Below are positions 15,582 to 23,877 of a stretch of 62,892 nucleotides of DNA, in pieces. The translations under genes and the position numbers were made by a program. Within the stretch, counting starts at the first letter, position 1; the number at the start of each line of letters is the position of its first letter. The stretch is taken from assembly GCF_013184745.1 (NCBI RefSeq), contig NZ_JAATVU010000033.1, positions 1-62,892 of the forward strand, written 5' to 3'. The notes below the pieces were generated by a model. It saw nothing but the letters and a program-made list of their open reading frames with translations. It was not told where the DNA came from and made no database searches. The DNA is from Mangrovicoccus sp. HB161399. GTDB taxonomy: Bacteria > Pseudomonadota > Alphaproteobacteria > Rhodobacterales > Rhodobacteraceae.

Positions 15582-16487
15582 CTAGCCGGTATCGTCGGCA
15601 TAGACCCGGATATACCGCCCGCCGACCTCGATTCCGGCGAAGCTCTGCTGAAATTCGAGGCAGACCCGCTGGGCGAAGGCGACGATCGCCGAGGGGCTGT
15701 CGGTGCGGATATAGGCCATGAAGACCTCGCGCATGCGGCCGTCATAGACCGCATGGCCCTTCTCGATGGTCCCCGAGGGGAACTGGCTGGCGATCAGCCG
15801 TCCCAGATGCTCCAGATCCTCGTCGGTCAGCTTCCTGGCCGAGGTATTGGCCATGTAGACCTTGTGCACCGGCTGGCCGATGGTGTTCTCCAGCTCGTGC
15901 ACCGCCTCGGGCACGCCGTCGATGGCCATGCCGCTGCCCTTGCGGATCGCGTCCTCGGCATCCGCGGCGGTCTGGCGGAATATTTCCTCGAGTCGCGCGC
16001 TGGCGCCCTTCCCTGCCTCCACCAGGCGGCGGCAGTCGGCAAGGTACTGCAGCTTGCGGTCCGCGGTCCAGCCGGCCGGGGCCGAGATCACCACCGCGCG
16101 GATGTTGGAGATCACGTCCGCCATCTTGACCATGCGCGAATCCGCGGGCTTGCCCGGCATCGAGGCGATCCGGTGCTCGCGCCGCTCGGACTTGGGCAGG
16201 CTCATGTCGTCCGAGCAGTCCTCGACGATGCGGGTGACCCGCGCGCCGAAGGCGGCGGTCAGCTCCGCCGCGGTGACAGGGGTATCTTCGAGCACGTCAT
16301 GCATGAGCGCGGCAATCATCAATTCGACGTCGCCTCCATCGGTCGCCCGCGCCACCAGTTCCATGACCTCGATCAAGTGGTTGACGTAGGGCTCCTGCGC
16401 GGCGCCCTTGCGGCGCTGGTTGGCATGGGCGCGGGACGCGAAGACAAGCGCCCGGCTCAGCTCGAGAATTCCGGCCGTCTCCGTCAT
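15582..16487 (-). CDS. SpoT/RelA-like HD hydrolase with unknown C-terminal domain
   Basis: A 301-residue protein. Residues 10-150 form an HD domain like the (p)ppGpp hydrolase part of SpoT and the small MESH1-type hydrolases: RAHANQRRKG, H37, LMHDVLEDTP with H63-D64 and E67-D68, and RMVKMADVISNIR with D124. There is no synthetase or TGS domain. Residues 185-301 form a separate domain I cannot place (around VHKVYMANTSARKLTDEDL and VGGRYIRVYADD). Its start overlaps the stop of CoA-transferase subunit B by 4 bp, so it is translationally coupled to it. Alarmone hydrolysis is a family inference; another pyrophosphorylated substrate is possible. Confidence 0.75.
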   Translation of the reverse strand: MTETAGILELSRALVFASRAHANQRRKGAAQEPYVNHLIEVMELVARATDGGDVELMIAALMHDVLEDTPVTAAELTAAFGARVTRIVEDCSDDMSLPKSERREHRIASMPGKPADSRMVKMADVISNIRAVVISAPAGWTADRKLQYLADCRRLVEAGKGASARLEEIFRQTAADAEDAIRKGSGMAIDGVPEAVHELENTIGQPVHKVYMANTSARKLTDEDLEHLGRLIASQFPSGTIEKGHAVYDGRMREVFMAYIRTDSPSAIVAFAQRVCLEFQQSFAGIEVGGRYIRVYADDTG

Positions 16488-17137
16488 GCCAGCGGCATCA
16501 CCTTCGGCTCGCCCTCGAGGAGCAGCGCGGCCGAGGTCACGGCGCGGACATCCTCGACGCTGACGCCCTCGGCAAGCTCCCGCAGCACCAGCCCGGCCCC
16601 GGTCGGCTCTATCACGCACATCTCGGTGACGATCAGGCTGACGCGGCGCATCGCGGTCAAGGGCAGCGTGCATTCCGGCACGATCTTGGGATCGCCCTTG
16701 GCGGCATGGACCATCGCGACGACGACCTTCTTGGCGCCCGCCACCAGATCCATCGCGCCGCCCATGCCCGGCACCATCTTGCCCGGCACCATCCAGTTCG
16801 CCAGGTAGCCGCGCTCGTCGACCTGCAGCCCGCCCAGCACCGTCATGTCCAGGTGTCCGCCCCGGATCAGGCCGAAGCTCATCGCACTGTCGATCGAGGC
16901 CGCGCCCGGCACCGCGGTGACGAAGCCGCCGCCGGCATCGGTCAGGTCCCGGTCCTCCATCCCCTCGGGCGGCCGCGCGCCCAGGCCGATCACGCCGTTT
17001 TCCGCCTGGAAATGGACATGCACGTCCGGCGGCAGGTAGTTCGCCACCAGCGAGGGCAGGCCGATCCCCAGATTGACCAGCGTGCCTTCCTTCACCTCGA
17101 GCGCGACGCGGCGGGCAATGCGTTCCTTGGCGTCCAT
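16484..17137 (-). CDS. atoA: 3-oxoacid/acetate CoA-transferase subunit B
   Basis: A 217-residue subunit of a two-chain CoA-transferase (family I). The catalytic glutamate that forms the glutamyl-CoA thioester is E46 in the motif AENGVIGLG; other family segments are NLGIGLPSLV and GGHLDMTVLGGLQVDERG. The complex moves CoA between short 3-oxoacids and acetate or succinate, for example in acetoacetate use after PHB breakdown. Its ATG overlaps the stop of subunit A by one base (TGATG). The exact acid pair is not predictable; scoB-type activity is an alternative. Confidence 0.92.
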   Translation of the reverse strand: MDAKERIARRVALEVKEGTLVNLGIGLPSLVANYLPPDVHVHFQAENGVIGLGARPPEGMEDRDLTDAGGGFVTAVPGAASIDSAMSFGLIRGGHLDMTVLGGLQVDERGYLANWMVPGKMVPGMGGAMDLVAGAKKVVVAMVHAAKGDPKIVPECTLPLTAMRRVSLIVTEMCVIEPTGAGLVLRELAEGVSVEDVRAVTSAALLLEGEPKVMPLA

Positions 17138-17790
17138 CAGTGCTTCCTCTCGAGAATGTAGTGGACCAGCACGCCCGGGGTCTTCACAGCGTCCGGCGGG
17201 ATCGCCCCGACCGGCAGGATGTGGTCCGGCTCGGCGATCACCGTCTCGCCTGCCAGCGCCATGATCGGATTGAAGTTGTGCGCGGTCAGCGTGTATTCGA
17301 GATTGCCGGTATAGTCGCATTGCCGCGCCGCAATCAGCGCGAAATCGGCCTTGATCGGGCGTTCCAGAAGGTAGGTCGTGCCGTCGATCTCCAGCTTGTC
17401 CTTGCCCTCCTCGACCGGCGTGCCGACGCCGGTGGTGGTCAGGACGCCGCCGAGCCCGACGCCGCCGGCCCGGATCCGCTCCACCAGCGTGCCCTGCGGG
17501 ACCAGCTCCACGCCGATCTCGCCCGAGATCATCCGGGCCTGGGTCTCCGGGTTCAGCCCGATATGCGAGGCGACGACATGGGACACCGCACCCGCGCTGA
17601 TCAGCTTGCCGATGCCGACCCCGGGCTTGGCCGTGTCATTGGCGATGACCGTCAGATCCTTCCGGCCGACAGCGACCAGGGCGTCGATCAGGCGGTTGGG
17701 CGTGCCAACGCCCATGAAGCCGCCGATCAGGAGGCTGGAGCCGTCCGGGATCATCTCCGCGGCACGGGCTGGGGTAATCGCTGTCTTCAT
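17137..17790 (-). CDS. atoD: 3-oxoacid/acetate CoA-transferase subunit A
   Basis: A 217-residue subunit A of the same CoA-transferase, with the CoA-binding LLIGGFMGVGTPNRLIDAL motif near the N-terminus, TVIANDTAKPGVG, HIGLNPETQ, and VPQGTLVERIRAGG. It is the first gene of a three-gene coupled operon with subunit B and the HD protein. The region upstream (17860-17920) is AT-rich and carries repeated TGCAGC elements that may bind a PHA-type regulator. Confidence 0.93.
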   Translation of the reverse strand: MKTAITPARAAEMIPDGSSLLIGGFMGVGTPNRLIDALVAVGRKDLTVIANDTAKPGVGIGKLISAGAVSHVVASHIGLNPETQARMISGEIGVELVPQGTLVERIRAGGVGLGGVLTTTGVGTPVEEGKDKLEIDGTTYLLERPIKADFALIAARQCDYTGNLEYTLTAHNFNPIMALAGETVIAEPDHILPVGAIPPDAVKTPGVLVHYILERKH

Positions 17791-17880
17791 TCCTCTCCCC
17801 CGGAACAGAAAGTTTCGGTACCGGCACCGATCTGCTAGGGGGAGCTTGCGTCAGTTTCGTGAATATGTTCGAGCGAATTA

Positions 17881-17916
17881 TGCAGGTGCAGCATTTTGTT
17901 GCAGCTTTCGGGGCCG
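17881..17916. promoter_or_regulatory. TGCAG-rich candidate operator upstream of atoD
   Basis: Three TGCAG elements (TGCAGG, TGCAGC, TTGCAGC) lie within 35 bp about 95 bp upstream of the atoD start. The last shares TTGCAGC with the palindrome ahead of the phasin gene. A common PhaR-like regulator would explain this, but the assignment is inference. Confidence 0.35.
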
Positions 17917-17973
17917 CGGGGCCGCCGCCGAACCGGCATTCTGCTGAAAAACGCTGCGCCCGGCCGGTCGCGG

Positions 17974-19596
17974 TCAGATCAGATGCCAGGCCCCGGAGAG
18001 CATGGCGGCCGCCGCGATCGCCGCATTTGCCGCCGCATGGGACTGAATCGCATCCGCCACCCCGCCGCGGCGCAGGGCCAGCAGGCCGAAGACCGCGCCG
18101 GCGGCGGTTCCCGCGATGATCCGGTCATGCAGCAGGCCGAAGAGCAGCGCCGAAACCGCGATGGCGCCCCACCGCCAGGCCGGACCCGGGCCGAGCGCCA
18201 GGCGGGACTGCAGGTAGCCGCGGAAGAACAGCTCTTCGACTGCCGGGACGAGCAGCGATGTGCCGAGCACCCGGCAGGCAACCCATCCCCAGAAGGCGGC
18301 CGGTCCCAGACCGGCCAGCGCCGCGCTCAGCGCCGTGTCGCCGGCCGCCGCCGCCGGGGCGGTGGCGATCCAGATCCCGCCGATGGCGAGGCCTGCCGCG
18401 ATGGAGACCGGGTCGGCCCGCCAGGCCAGCGCCAGGAGCGGCCGGCGGCAGAGGAACAGCACCGCCGCGACCGCTGCGGCGCGCCCCGGATAGAGCAGCT
18501 CGGGGATTTCGGACAGGGCGGGCACCAGGCTGGCCGTGGCCATGAAGGCCGCGAAGGGCAGGATCATCGCCACGGCCGGATCGTCGAAGAATCCGGGGCG
18601 CGCGGGACGCACGGCAGCCGGATCGCGCTGCAGCCAGGGGATCGAATGCGCCGCCAATGCGACGACAAGCGCAAGCGCGAGGAAGGCGAGCCAGCCGGCC
18701 TGGCTGTGGAAGCCGTTCGCTGCCAGTTCCGGCGACACGTGGCGGCCGACCAGGATCAGAAGGGTGATCCGCAGGATGTTGAGTGCCCAGCTCAGCAGCA
18801 GCGCGACCGGCAGCAGCAGCCAGGCCCGGCGCAGGATCAGCTGGCCGCGGAACAGCGCCAGATAGAACAGCGTGAAGGCCGAGATGATCGCGAAGCCCTC
18901 GACCCCGGAACATTGCGGCCCGACCAGGACGCCGAAACGGTCGATCCGGATCGCCTTCTCCGCCAGGTCGGAGGTGACGTTCTGGCCCATCAGTTCCAGC
19001 AGCCAGACGACGCCGCCGAAGGTGATGCGCGTCACCGCGTCGATCTTCCAGGCCGGCTGGATCGCCAGCGCCAGATCGGGAAGCACCAGGCCGAACGCCG
19101 CGGCGAAGGCAAAGGGCAGGACCAGGCCAGGGAGGTGCTTGCGCCCGGCGAGGCCCGGATCGAACACGGCCAGCGCGCCGCCGAGGAGCCCGGCCGACAT
19201 GCCCGCGCCCCAGCAGGCCAGCAGCGCCGGAACCGGCAGCAGGACCCCGGAGAGCCACAGCCACAGGAGCGGGGCCAGCACCAAGAGGAAGCCCGCGGCG
19301 AGCGCCGCAAGGCCCAGCGGCGCCGGGGACGGGCGGACCATGGCGGATAGGCCGCGCCGCAATTCGGGGCGCAGCGCCGCCAGCAGCCCGCACAGCGACA
19401 GGGCGCAGAGCACGCGCGGCACGGCCAGCGACAGCGCCTGGCAGACCCAGGCGGGCAGCTTGGCGCGGCAGTCGAAATCGTAGCCCGGCCCGTAGCCCAG
19501 GCTGATCGCCGCCAGCCCGGCGAAGACGGCCGCTGCCAGCACCCACATTCCGCGCGGCCGCAGGCCGGCGGGGCCGCGGAAATCGTTGGCAGCCAT
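17974..19596 (-). CDS. xrtE: Exosortase E fused to a CPBP-type intramembrane protease
   Basis: A 540-residue polytopic inner-membrane protein. The N-terminal two thirds is an exosortase: catalytic Cys229 in GPQCSGVEGF and Arg276 in NILRIT, the transpeptidase-like site that cuts PEP-CTERM-type sorting signals. The C-terminal part (about 430-540) is a CPBP/Rce1-like protease domain with the Glu pair E454-E455 in VEELFFRGYLQ and a later LLFGLLHDR. This fusion defines exosortase E of the VPEID-CTERM system. A 55-residue protein with a VPEID signal lies directly upstream on the same strand. ATG 19596 has GGGGAG about eight bases upstream. No exopolysaccharide genes accompany it here. Confidence 0.92.
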   Translation of the reverse strand: MAANDFRGPAGLRPRGMWVLAAAVFAGLAAISLGYGPGYDFDCRAKLPAWVCQALSLAVPRVLCALSLCGLLAALRPELRRGLSAMVRPSPAPLGLAALAAGFLLVLAPLLWLWLSGVLLPVPALLACWGAGMSAGLLGGALAVFDPGLAGRKHLPGLVLPFAFAAAFGLVLPDLALAIQPAWKIDAVTRITFGGVVWLLELMGQNVTSDLAEKAIRIDRFGVLVGPQCSGVEGFAIISAFTLFYLALFRGQLILRRAWLLLPVALLLSWALNILRITLLILVGRHVSPELAANGFHSQAGWLAFLALALVVALAAHSIPWLQRDPAAVRPARPGFFDDPAVAMILPFAAFMATASLVPALSEIPELLYPGRAAAVAAVLFLCRRPLLALAWRADPVSIAAGLAIGGIWIATAPAAAAGDTALSAALAGLGPAAFWGWVACRVLGTSLLVPAVEELFFRGYLQSRLALGPGPAWRWGAIAVSALLFGLLHDRIIAGTAAGAVFGLLALRRGGVADAIQSHAAANAAIAAAAMLSGAWHLI

Positions 19597-19706
19597 GTCC
19601 GGTCTCCCCAGGGCTCGGTGTCCGCACGGCAGGCGGACCCGCTGCGCGCGAAAAAGCAAAGGCCACTTACGCGGCCTTTGCGAACATCCGGTTTACGCGG
19701 ACGGGG

Positions 19707-19874
19707 TCAGCGCTTGAAGCGCTCGCGCAGCATGGCGACGGTGGCGCCCAGGGCGGCCACGGCTGCAACCCCGGCGGCTGCATCGATTTCCGGGACCTGG
19801 ACGTCGCCGAAATCGGAGGCGAGCGCGGGGGCCGCGATGGAGGCGGCGGCGAGGGCGAGAAGGGCGTACTTCAT
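19707..19874 (-). CDS. VPEID-CTERM sorting-signal protein, 55 residues
   Basis: A tiny gene with AAGGAAACATC before its ATG. Residues 1-20 are a signal peptide (MKYALLALAAASIAAPALAS), followed by DFGDVQ, the sorting motif VPEID, a hydrophobic helix (AAAGVAAVAALGATVAML) and a basic tail RERFKR. That is the tripartite layout recognised by exosortases, matched exactly to the XrtE gene that follows 110 bp downstream. Between signal-peptidase cleavage and the sorting motif there are only about seven residues, so almost nothing is left as a mature protein. It may yield a short secreted or anchored peptide. The protein is certain as a reading frame; its function is unknown. Confidence 0.88.
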   Translation of the reverse strand: MKYALLALAAASIAAPALASDFGDVQVPEIDAAAGVAAVAALGATVAMLRERFKR

Positions 19875-19973
19875 GATGTTTCCTTACAAGGTCCGGTTCT
19901 GGCGCCTCCGGACCGACAAGAACCAGGGAGCGCCACCCTGGTGCCGTCCCCGGGCGCCGCCCGGGGACTTGCC

Positions 19974-22900
19974 TCAGCACATGCAGTCGAAGGAGTCGAA
20001 CTCGGCGCCGACGATGAACGGCTGGCCGTTGGTCGCCGTTTCCGGATTCGGATCGATGATGAGCGCTATGATGTCGCCCTCGCCGGCCTCGAAGCCCTCG
20101 CCATTGGCCACCGCATCCGCCACGATGTCCGCCACGTCGGCAGCATCGCCGAAGCTCGGATAGCGGGTGGTATAGGTCGAATAGGCGAAGTTGTCGGTCA
20201 GCGACCAGATCGCGAACTGGACTTCCCAGCCGGTATAGCCCTGGTCCTCGTAGTCCTGGTTCAGGATGTATGTGATCAGGTCCAGGTTGTCCGCTGCCGC
20301 TTCGCCGTTGGAGCCGATTTGGCCGGCATTGAACAGGTTGTCCGGCAGGTCCGCGGAGGCGGCGGTGTAGAGGTTGCCGGTCAGCAGCGCGGCGGTGTCG
20401 AAGCTCGCCGCGGAGGACACGGGGTCGGAGTAGCTCAGGCAGTAGGCCTCGGTGAAGACGACGCCGTCGAGACGCGCGTCGCCGGTCGCCGACATCTTCA
20501 TGTCATAGGCCCAGGACTGGTAGGCCACGCCGTCATAGGCCTTCACGGCGCTGGCGATCTGGTAGGTCACGAGCGACGGCAGGGTCGCGTCGATTTCCTC
20601 CAGGGTCTCCGCGGCGCCGCAGAACTCGATCGTCAGCGCGCCCTCGGCGGTGCCGCCCTGGCCATCGGAGATGCCGTAGGAAATGGTGACCGTCGCGGTT
20701 TCGCCATAGCCGAGGAACTCGAACGCGCTGTCGCCGTCGATGGTCACGCTTCCGTCGGCCAGCGTGACGGTCAGGCCGGAGAAGGCCACCTGGCCGGCAG
20801 AGCCGTCGGTGCCGGTCACCGTCGCGGTGCCGCTGACCGAGACCGGGCCCGACAGGTCGGACTGGCCGGCAATCGAGACCAGCGAGATCGAGTCGCCGTC
20901 GGCATCGCCGTCATTGTCCAGAAGCGACAGGACCAGGGGCTCGTTGGCGCAGGTCGCCGCCGAGTCGGCACCGGCATAGGGGGCGGTGTTGACCGTGGCA
21001 TAGCCCGCGTCGATGTCGTTCTCGACCTCGCCGATGGCCAGGTCGAACACGTCGGTCAGGCCGGTCAGGATGTTGGCGTCGCTGTCATTGTCCACGGCAT
21101 CCGCCGCGGCCTGGCTGGCCAGGGTGAAGGCGAGGCCCGCGATGGCGGCGAAGCCGACCTGGTAGCTGCCTGCGGTCAGGCCGGAGAAGCGGTAGCTGCC
21201 GTCGGCCAGGGTGGTGGTGGTCGCGACCACGTTGCCGGTGCCGTCGTAGAGCGTGACCTCGACCCCGGCCTTCGCCTGGTCGATGCCGGCGGTGTAGACG
21301 CCGTCCTTGTCCACATCGAGGAAGGCGAGGTTGCCAATCTCGGCGGTGGCCGGATCCTTGATGCCGGCATCGACGTTCCAGACGGTGCAGGACTCGCCGA
21401 CCTCGAAGGTGGCGGTGGTGCCCTTGCCCGCGATGGTCACGACATCGCTGTCCGCGCCGTCATCGCCGACATTTGATTCGACGAAGACATAGCCCGCGCC
21501 CTTGGCGGATTCCGGATCCTCGAAGGAGACGGCGTAGGTGCCGGCCTTCAGCCCGGTGAACTGGTAGGTGCCGTAGCCGTCGGTCTTGGTCGTCGCGACG
21601 ACCTCGCCGTTCTGGATCAGGTAGACGGTCGCGTTGGCGACGCCGTTCTCCCAGGTGTTGGCGTCCGAATTCCACTCGGTGTTGTCGCCGTCCGCATCGA
21701 CGAAGTAGCGGCCGCCGACGACGGCATCCGCCGGATCGGCATCGCAGGGAACCTCCGCGGTGATCAGCAGGTTGTCGATGCCGAAGCTTTCGTTCGAGCG
21801 GTCCTCGTCGAGGCTGGCGCCGAAGGTCAGCGTCAGGTCATTGCCGGAGATCTTGTCGGCCGGCACCTCGAGGGTGACATGGACCACCTGGTCCTTGAAG
21901 TAGTCGGCGCAGTTCTGGCCGGTCAGGTGGGTCGGGCCGGTGACGGTATCCACCGTGAACTTGATGCCGCCGCATTCGCCGCTGCGGCTGCCCACGGCGA
22001 ACCACCAGCCGAAGCTGCCCAGGTCGACGATCGTGTCCTCGACCTTGACGTACATGTGCTCGCCGTCCCAGCTGTCGATGACGTAGAGGTCGAACCCGAC
22101 CTTCACCGACTCCGCATCCGCGGGAACCGCGAAGGTCTTGGACGGGTATTCGCACTTGCCGAACGTGCCGAGGAACTTGCCGAGGTCGGAGTCGTAGGCC
22201 GTCTTGCAGGTGTTCCACCCGTAGGTGCCGCCCTCGAAATTCTCGGCGGCGATCGTCACGGTCTCGGTGCAGGCCTCGGAGACCGGCTGCAGGCACAGCT
22301 TGTCGATGCGGACGTATTCGCCGCCGTTCCTGTAGGCCTCGATGTAGATGAGGTCGCCATTGGCGATGTCGATCTCGCCGAGGTCGATCTCGGAGAACTG
22401 GCCCGCGTCGTCGCCGCAGCCGTCGGTCTGCTTGTCCAGATAGACGGTGTCGACCAGCTTGCCGCCGACATAGACCAGCAGCTTGGAGACGCCGTCATTC
22501 TCGTCCTGGGCGAAGAGCGAGAGCTTGTACTTGCCGCTGTCGCCCTCGAAATGCGTGGCGATGGCGCCCGAGTCGCAGGCCAGCTTGACGATCTCGCCGT
22601 CGGAGGCGTTCGGGGCGCAGGCGGTCTTGAAGCCCACGGAGTAGAAATCTTCGGCTTCCAGAACGATGCAGCCGTTGGTGTCCGGCGCGTCCTTGACGTC
22701 GCATACCTCGACCTGGATCGTGCGCAGCGAATAGGCGCCGTAGCAGTCCTTCACCTTGATGGTGACTTCATAGACGTTGTCGCCGCTCTTCGAGAGCGGG
22801 TTCTCGTAGTCCATGCTGCTCTTGAACGACAGCATGCCGGTCTTCGGATCGATGGTGAAGAAATCCGCATCGTCGCCGCCGCAGATCGAATAGCTGAAGG

Positions 22901-23057
22901 AATCCCCGTTGGAGTCCTTTGCATTGATGTCGTAGACGAAGGTGCTGTTCTCGTAGACGCTGAGCTTGGCGCCTTGTACGAGATTGGTGAATTGCGGCGC
23001 GTAGTTGTAGAAGCAGCTGAAGTAGGTCATTTCACTCACATTGCAGGTCGAGAGCAT
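19974..23057 (-). CDS. Cysteine-rich multidomain surface protein with thioester-like C-terminal domain
   Basis: A 1027-residue protein, apparently extracellular. In order I see a cadherin-like domain (about 15-115), a carbohydrate-binding-like beta domain (125-260), a second beta-sandwich (265-440), two SdrD B-like domains (445-560 and 575-680, with TDGYGTYQFTGLKAGTY and LADGSYRFSGLTAGSY), an Ig/cadherin domain (685-805), and a C-terminal domain (815-1027). The last has YCLSYSDPV (Cys873) and VQFAIWSLTDN (Gln947), resembling the Cys-Gln pair of thioester adhesin domains. It has 22 cysteines but no signal peptide or membrane helix; an in-frame TGA precedes the ATG with no other start. It shares strand and locus with the VPEID protein and exosortase E. 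Export route unknown. Confidence 0.8.
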   Translation of the reverse strand: MLSTCNVSEMTYFSCFYNYAPQFTNLVQGAKLSVYENSTFVYDINAKDSNGDSFSYSICGGDDADFFTIDPKTGMLSFKSSMDYENPLSKSGDNVYEVTIKVKDCYGAYSLRTIQVEVCDVKDAPDTNGCIVLEAEDFYSVGFKTACAPNASDGEIVKLACDSGAIATHFEGDSGKYKLSLFAQDENDGVSKLLVYVGGKLVDTVYLDKQTDGCGDDAGQFSEIDLGEIDIANGDLIYIEAYRNGGEYVRIDKLCLQPVSEACTETVTIAAENFEGGTYGWNTCKTAYDSDLGKFLGTFGKCEYPSKTFAVPADAESVKVGFDLYVIDSWDGEHMYVKVEDTIVDLGSFGWWFAVGSRSGECGGIKFTVDTVTGPTHLTGQNCADYFKDQVVHVTLEVPADKISGNDLTLTFGASLDEDRSNESFGIDNLLITAEVPCDADPADAVVGGRYFVDADGDNTEWNSDANTWENGVANATVYLIQNGEVVATTKTDGYGTYQFTGLKAGTYAVSFEDPESAKGAGYVFVESNVGDDGADSDVVTIAGKGTTATFEVGESCTVWNVDAGIKDPATAEIGNLAFLDVDKDGVYTAGIDQAKAGVEVTLYDGTGNVVATTTTLADGSYRFSGLTAGSYQVGFAAIAGLAFTLASQAAADAVDNDSDANILTGLTDVFDLAIGEVENDIDAGYATVNTAPYAGADSAATCANEPLVLSLLDNDGDADGDSISLVSIAGQSDLSGPVSVSGTATVTGTDGSAGQVAFSGLTVTLADGSVTIDGDSAFEFLGYGETATVTISYGISDGQGGTAEGALTIEFCGAAETLEEIDATLPSLVTYQIASAVKAYDGVAYQSWAYDMKMSATGDARLDGVVFTEAYCLSYSDPVSSAASFDTAALLTGNLYTAASADLPDNLFNAGQIGSNGEAAADNLDLITYILNQDYEDQGYTGWEVQFAIWSLTDNFAYSTYTTRYPSFGDAADVADIVADAVANGEGFEAGEGDIIALIIDPNPETATNGQPFIVGAEFDSFDCMC

Positions 23058-23877
23058 CGCTGCCCCTGAAAGGGACGCGAGGGCTGGATCGCGAAGTTTC
23101 GATTTAATTTTTCAGATTGCGGGGGACTGTCCCTGCGCAGGCGTCAATTCCCTATGGGCACCGTTTCACGTCTCAATTCGTTCCTTGCGCAGTCCTGGTT
23201 CCAAATTCCCTATGGAAGTTCCGGAAATCTCGGTCTGGCCGCCACGTCGGGCGGGGATGTCCGAAACTCCCGGAAAGACGCCGTCCCACGTTGTTTTCGC
23301 GGGAAATTGTCCGGCTGCTTTCCGTCAGGGCCTGTTCGGAGGAATAGCTTTGAGATGACTTTGTGTAAACATTGAACTAGCGGAACTAGTTAATCTTGGA
23401 CCTGCGCATAGGGAAAACATCCTCGGATGGAAAAGTTCCTCTTTTTTCAGAGAATTGTATTTCATGAGGAAACTATCTTAGGATCAAAATTAACCATTTT
23501 CCCGTCATTGTTTCGAGTCTTGGCCGCGCATTTTTTCGGAATTTCGGGAGCGTCACGGGAAAATGAGGTCCCAGCGATTCACTCCGGTAATTCGCTACCT
23601 CAACGCCGGATCGAAAGAACTTGGGCGGCGCCGTTTCCGTCCCGGATGCCGCCCGAAAAATCCCTGATTCCGGTGGAGCCGCCGGTTTTTCGTGCGCCTG
23701 TGCCGCTTCCGCGCCCTCCGGCCTCCGGCACCGCCGGGCCGCATTGCCGCGCACGGCCGCCGCAGTTGCACGTTGCCAGCCCTTGCCGCCCGCGCCATCC
23801 TCCCGGTGCGCCGCTCCGGACCGCCAGTCGCGGCCCGGCGGACGGAACGCAGAGGCAGAGCAGGAAGGGAAGGCAGG
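23058..23877. promoter_or_regulatory. 820-bp AT-rich non-coding region with repeated TTCCCTATG motif
   Basis: No convincing gene lies here; short frames lack family resemblance and ribosome sites. The stretch is clearly richer in A+T than its surroundings. AATTCCCTATGG occurs at 23146-23157 and 23204-23215 in the same orientation, 58 bp apart, and TTCCCTATG occurs inverted at 23407-23415. A GAACTAG direct repeat lies at 23374-23380 and 23383-23389. It holds the promoter of the 1027-residue gene and probably its regulatory sites. Confidence 0.5.

Noticed and set aside
13090-16808. Long plus-strand frames (13090-14742 and 14706-16808)
   Set aside because: Antisense shadows of DUF3141, the FabI-like gene, the HD gene and atoA, all of which show family motifs.
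23041-23375. Three short plus-strand frames in the AT-rich gap before the GNAT gene
   Set aside because: No ribosome site, no family resemblance, and they overlap one another in different frames.
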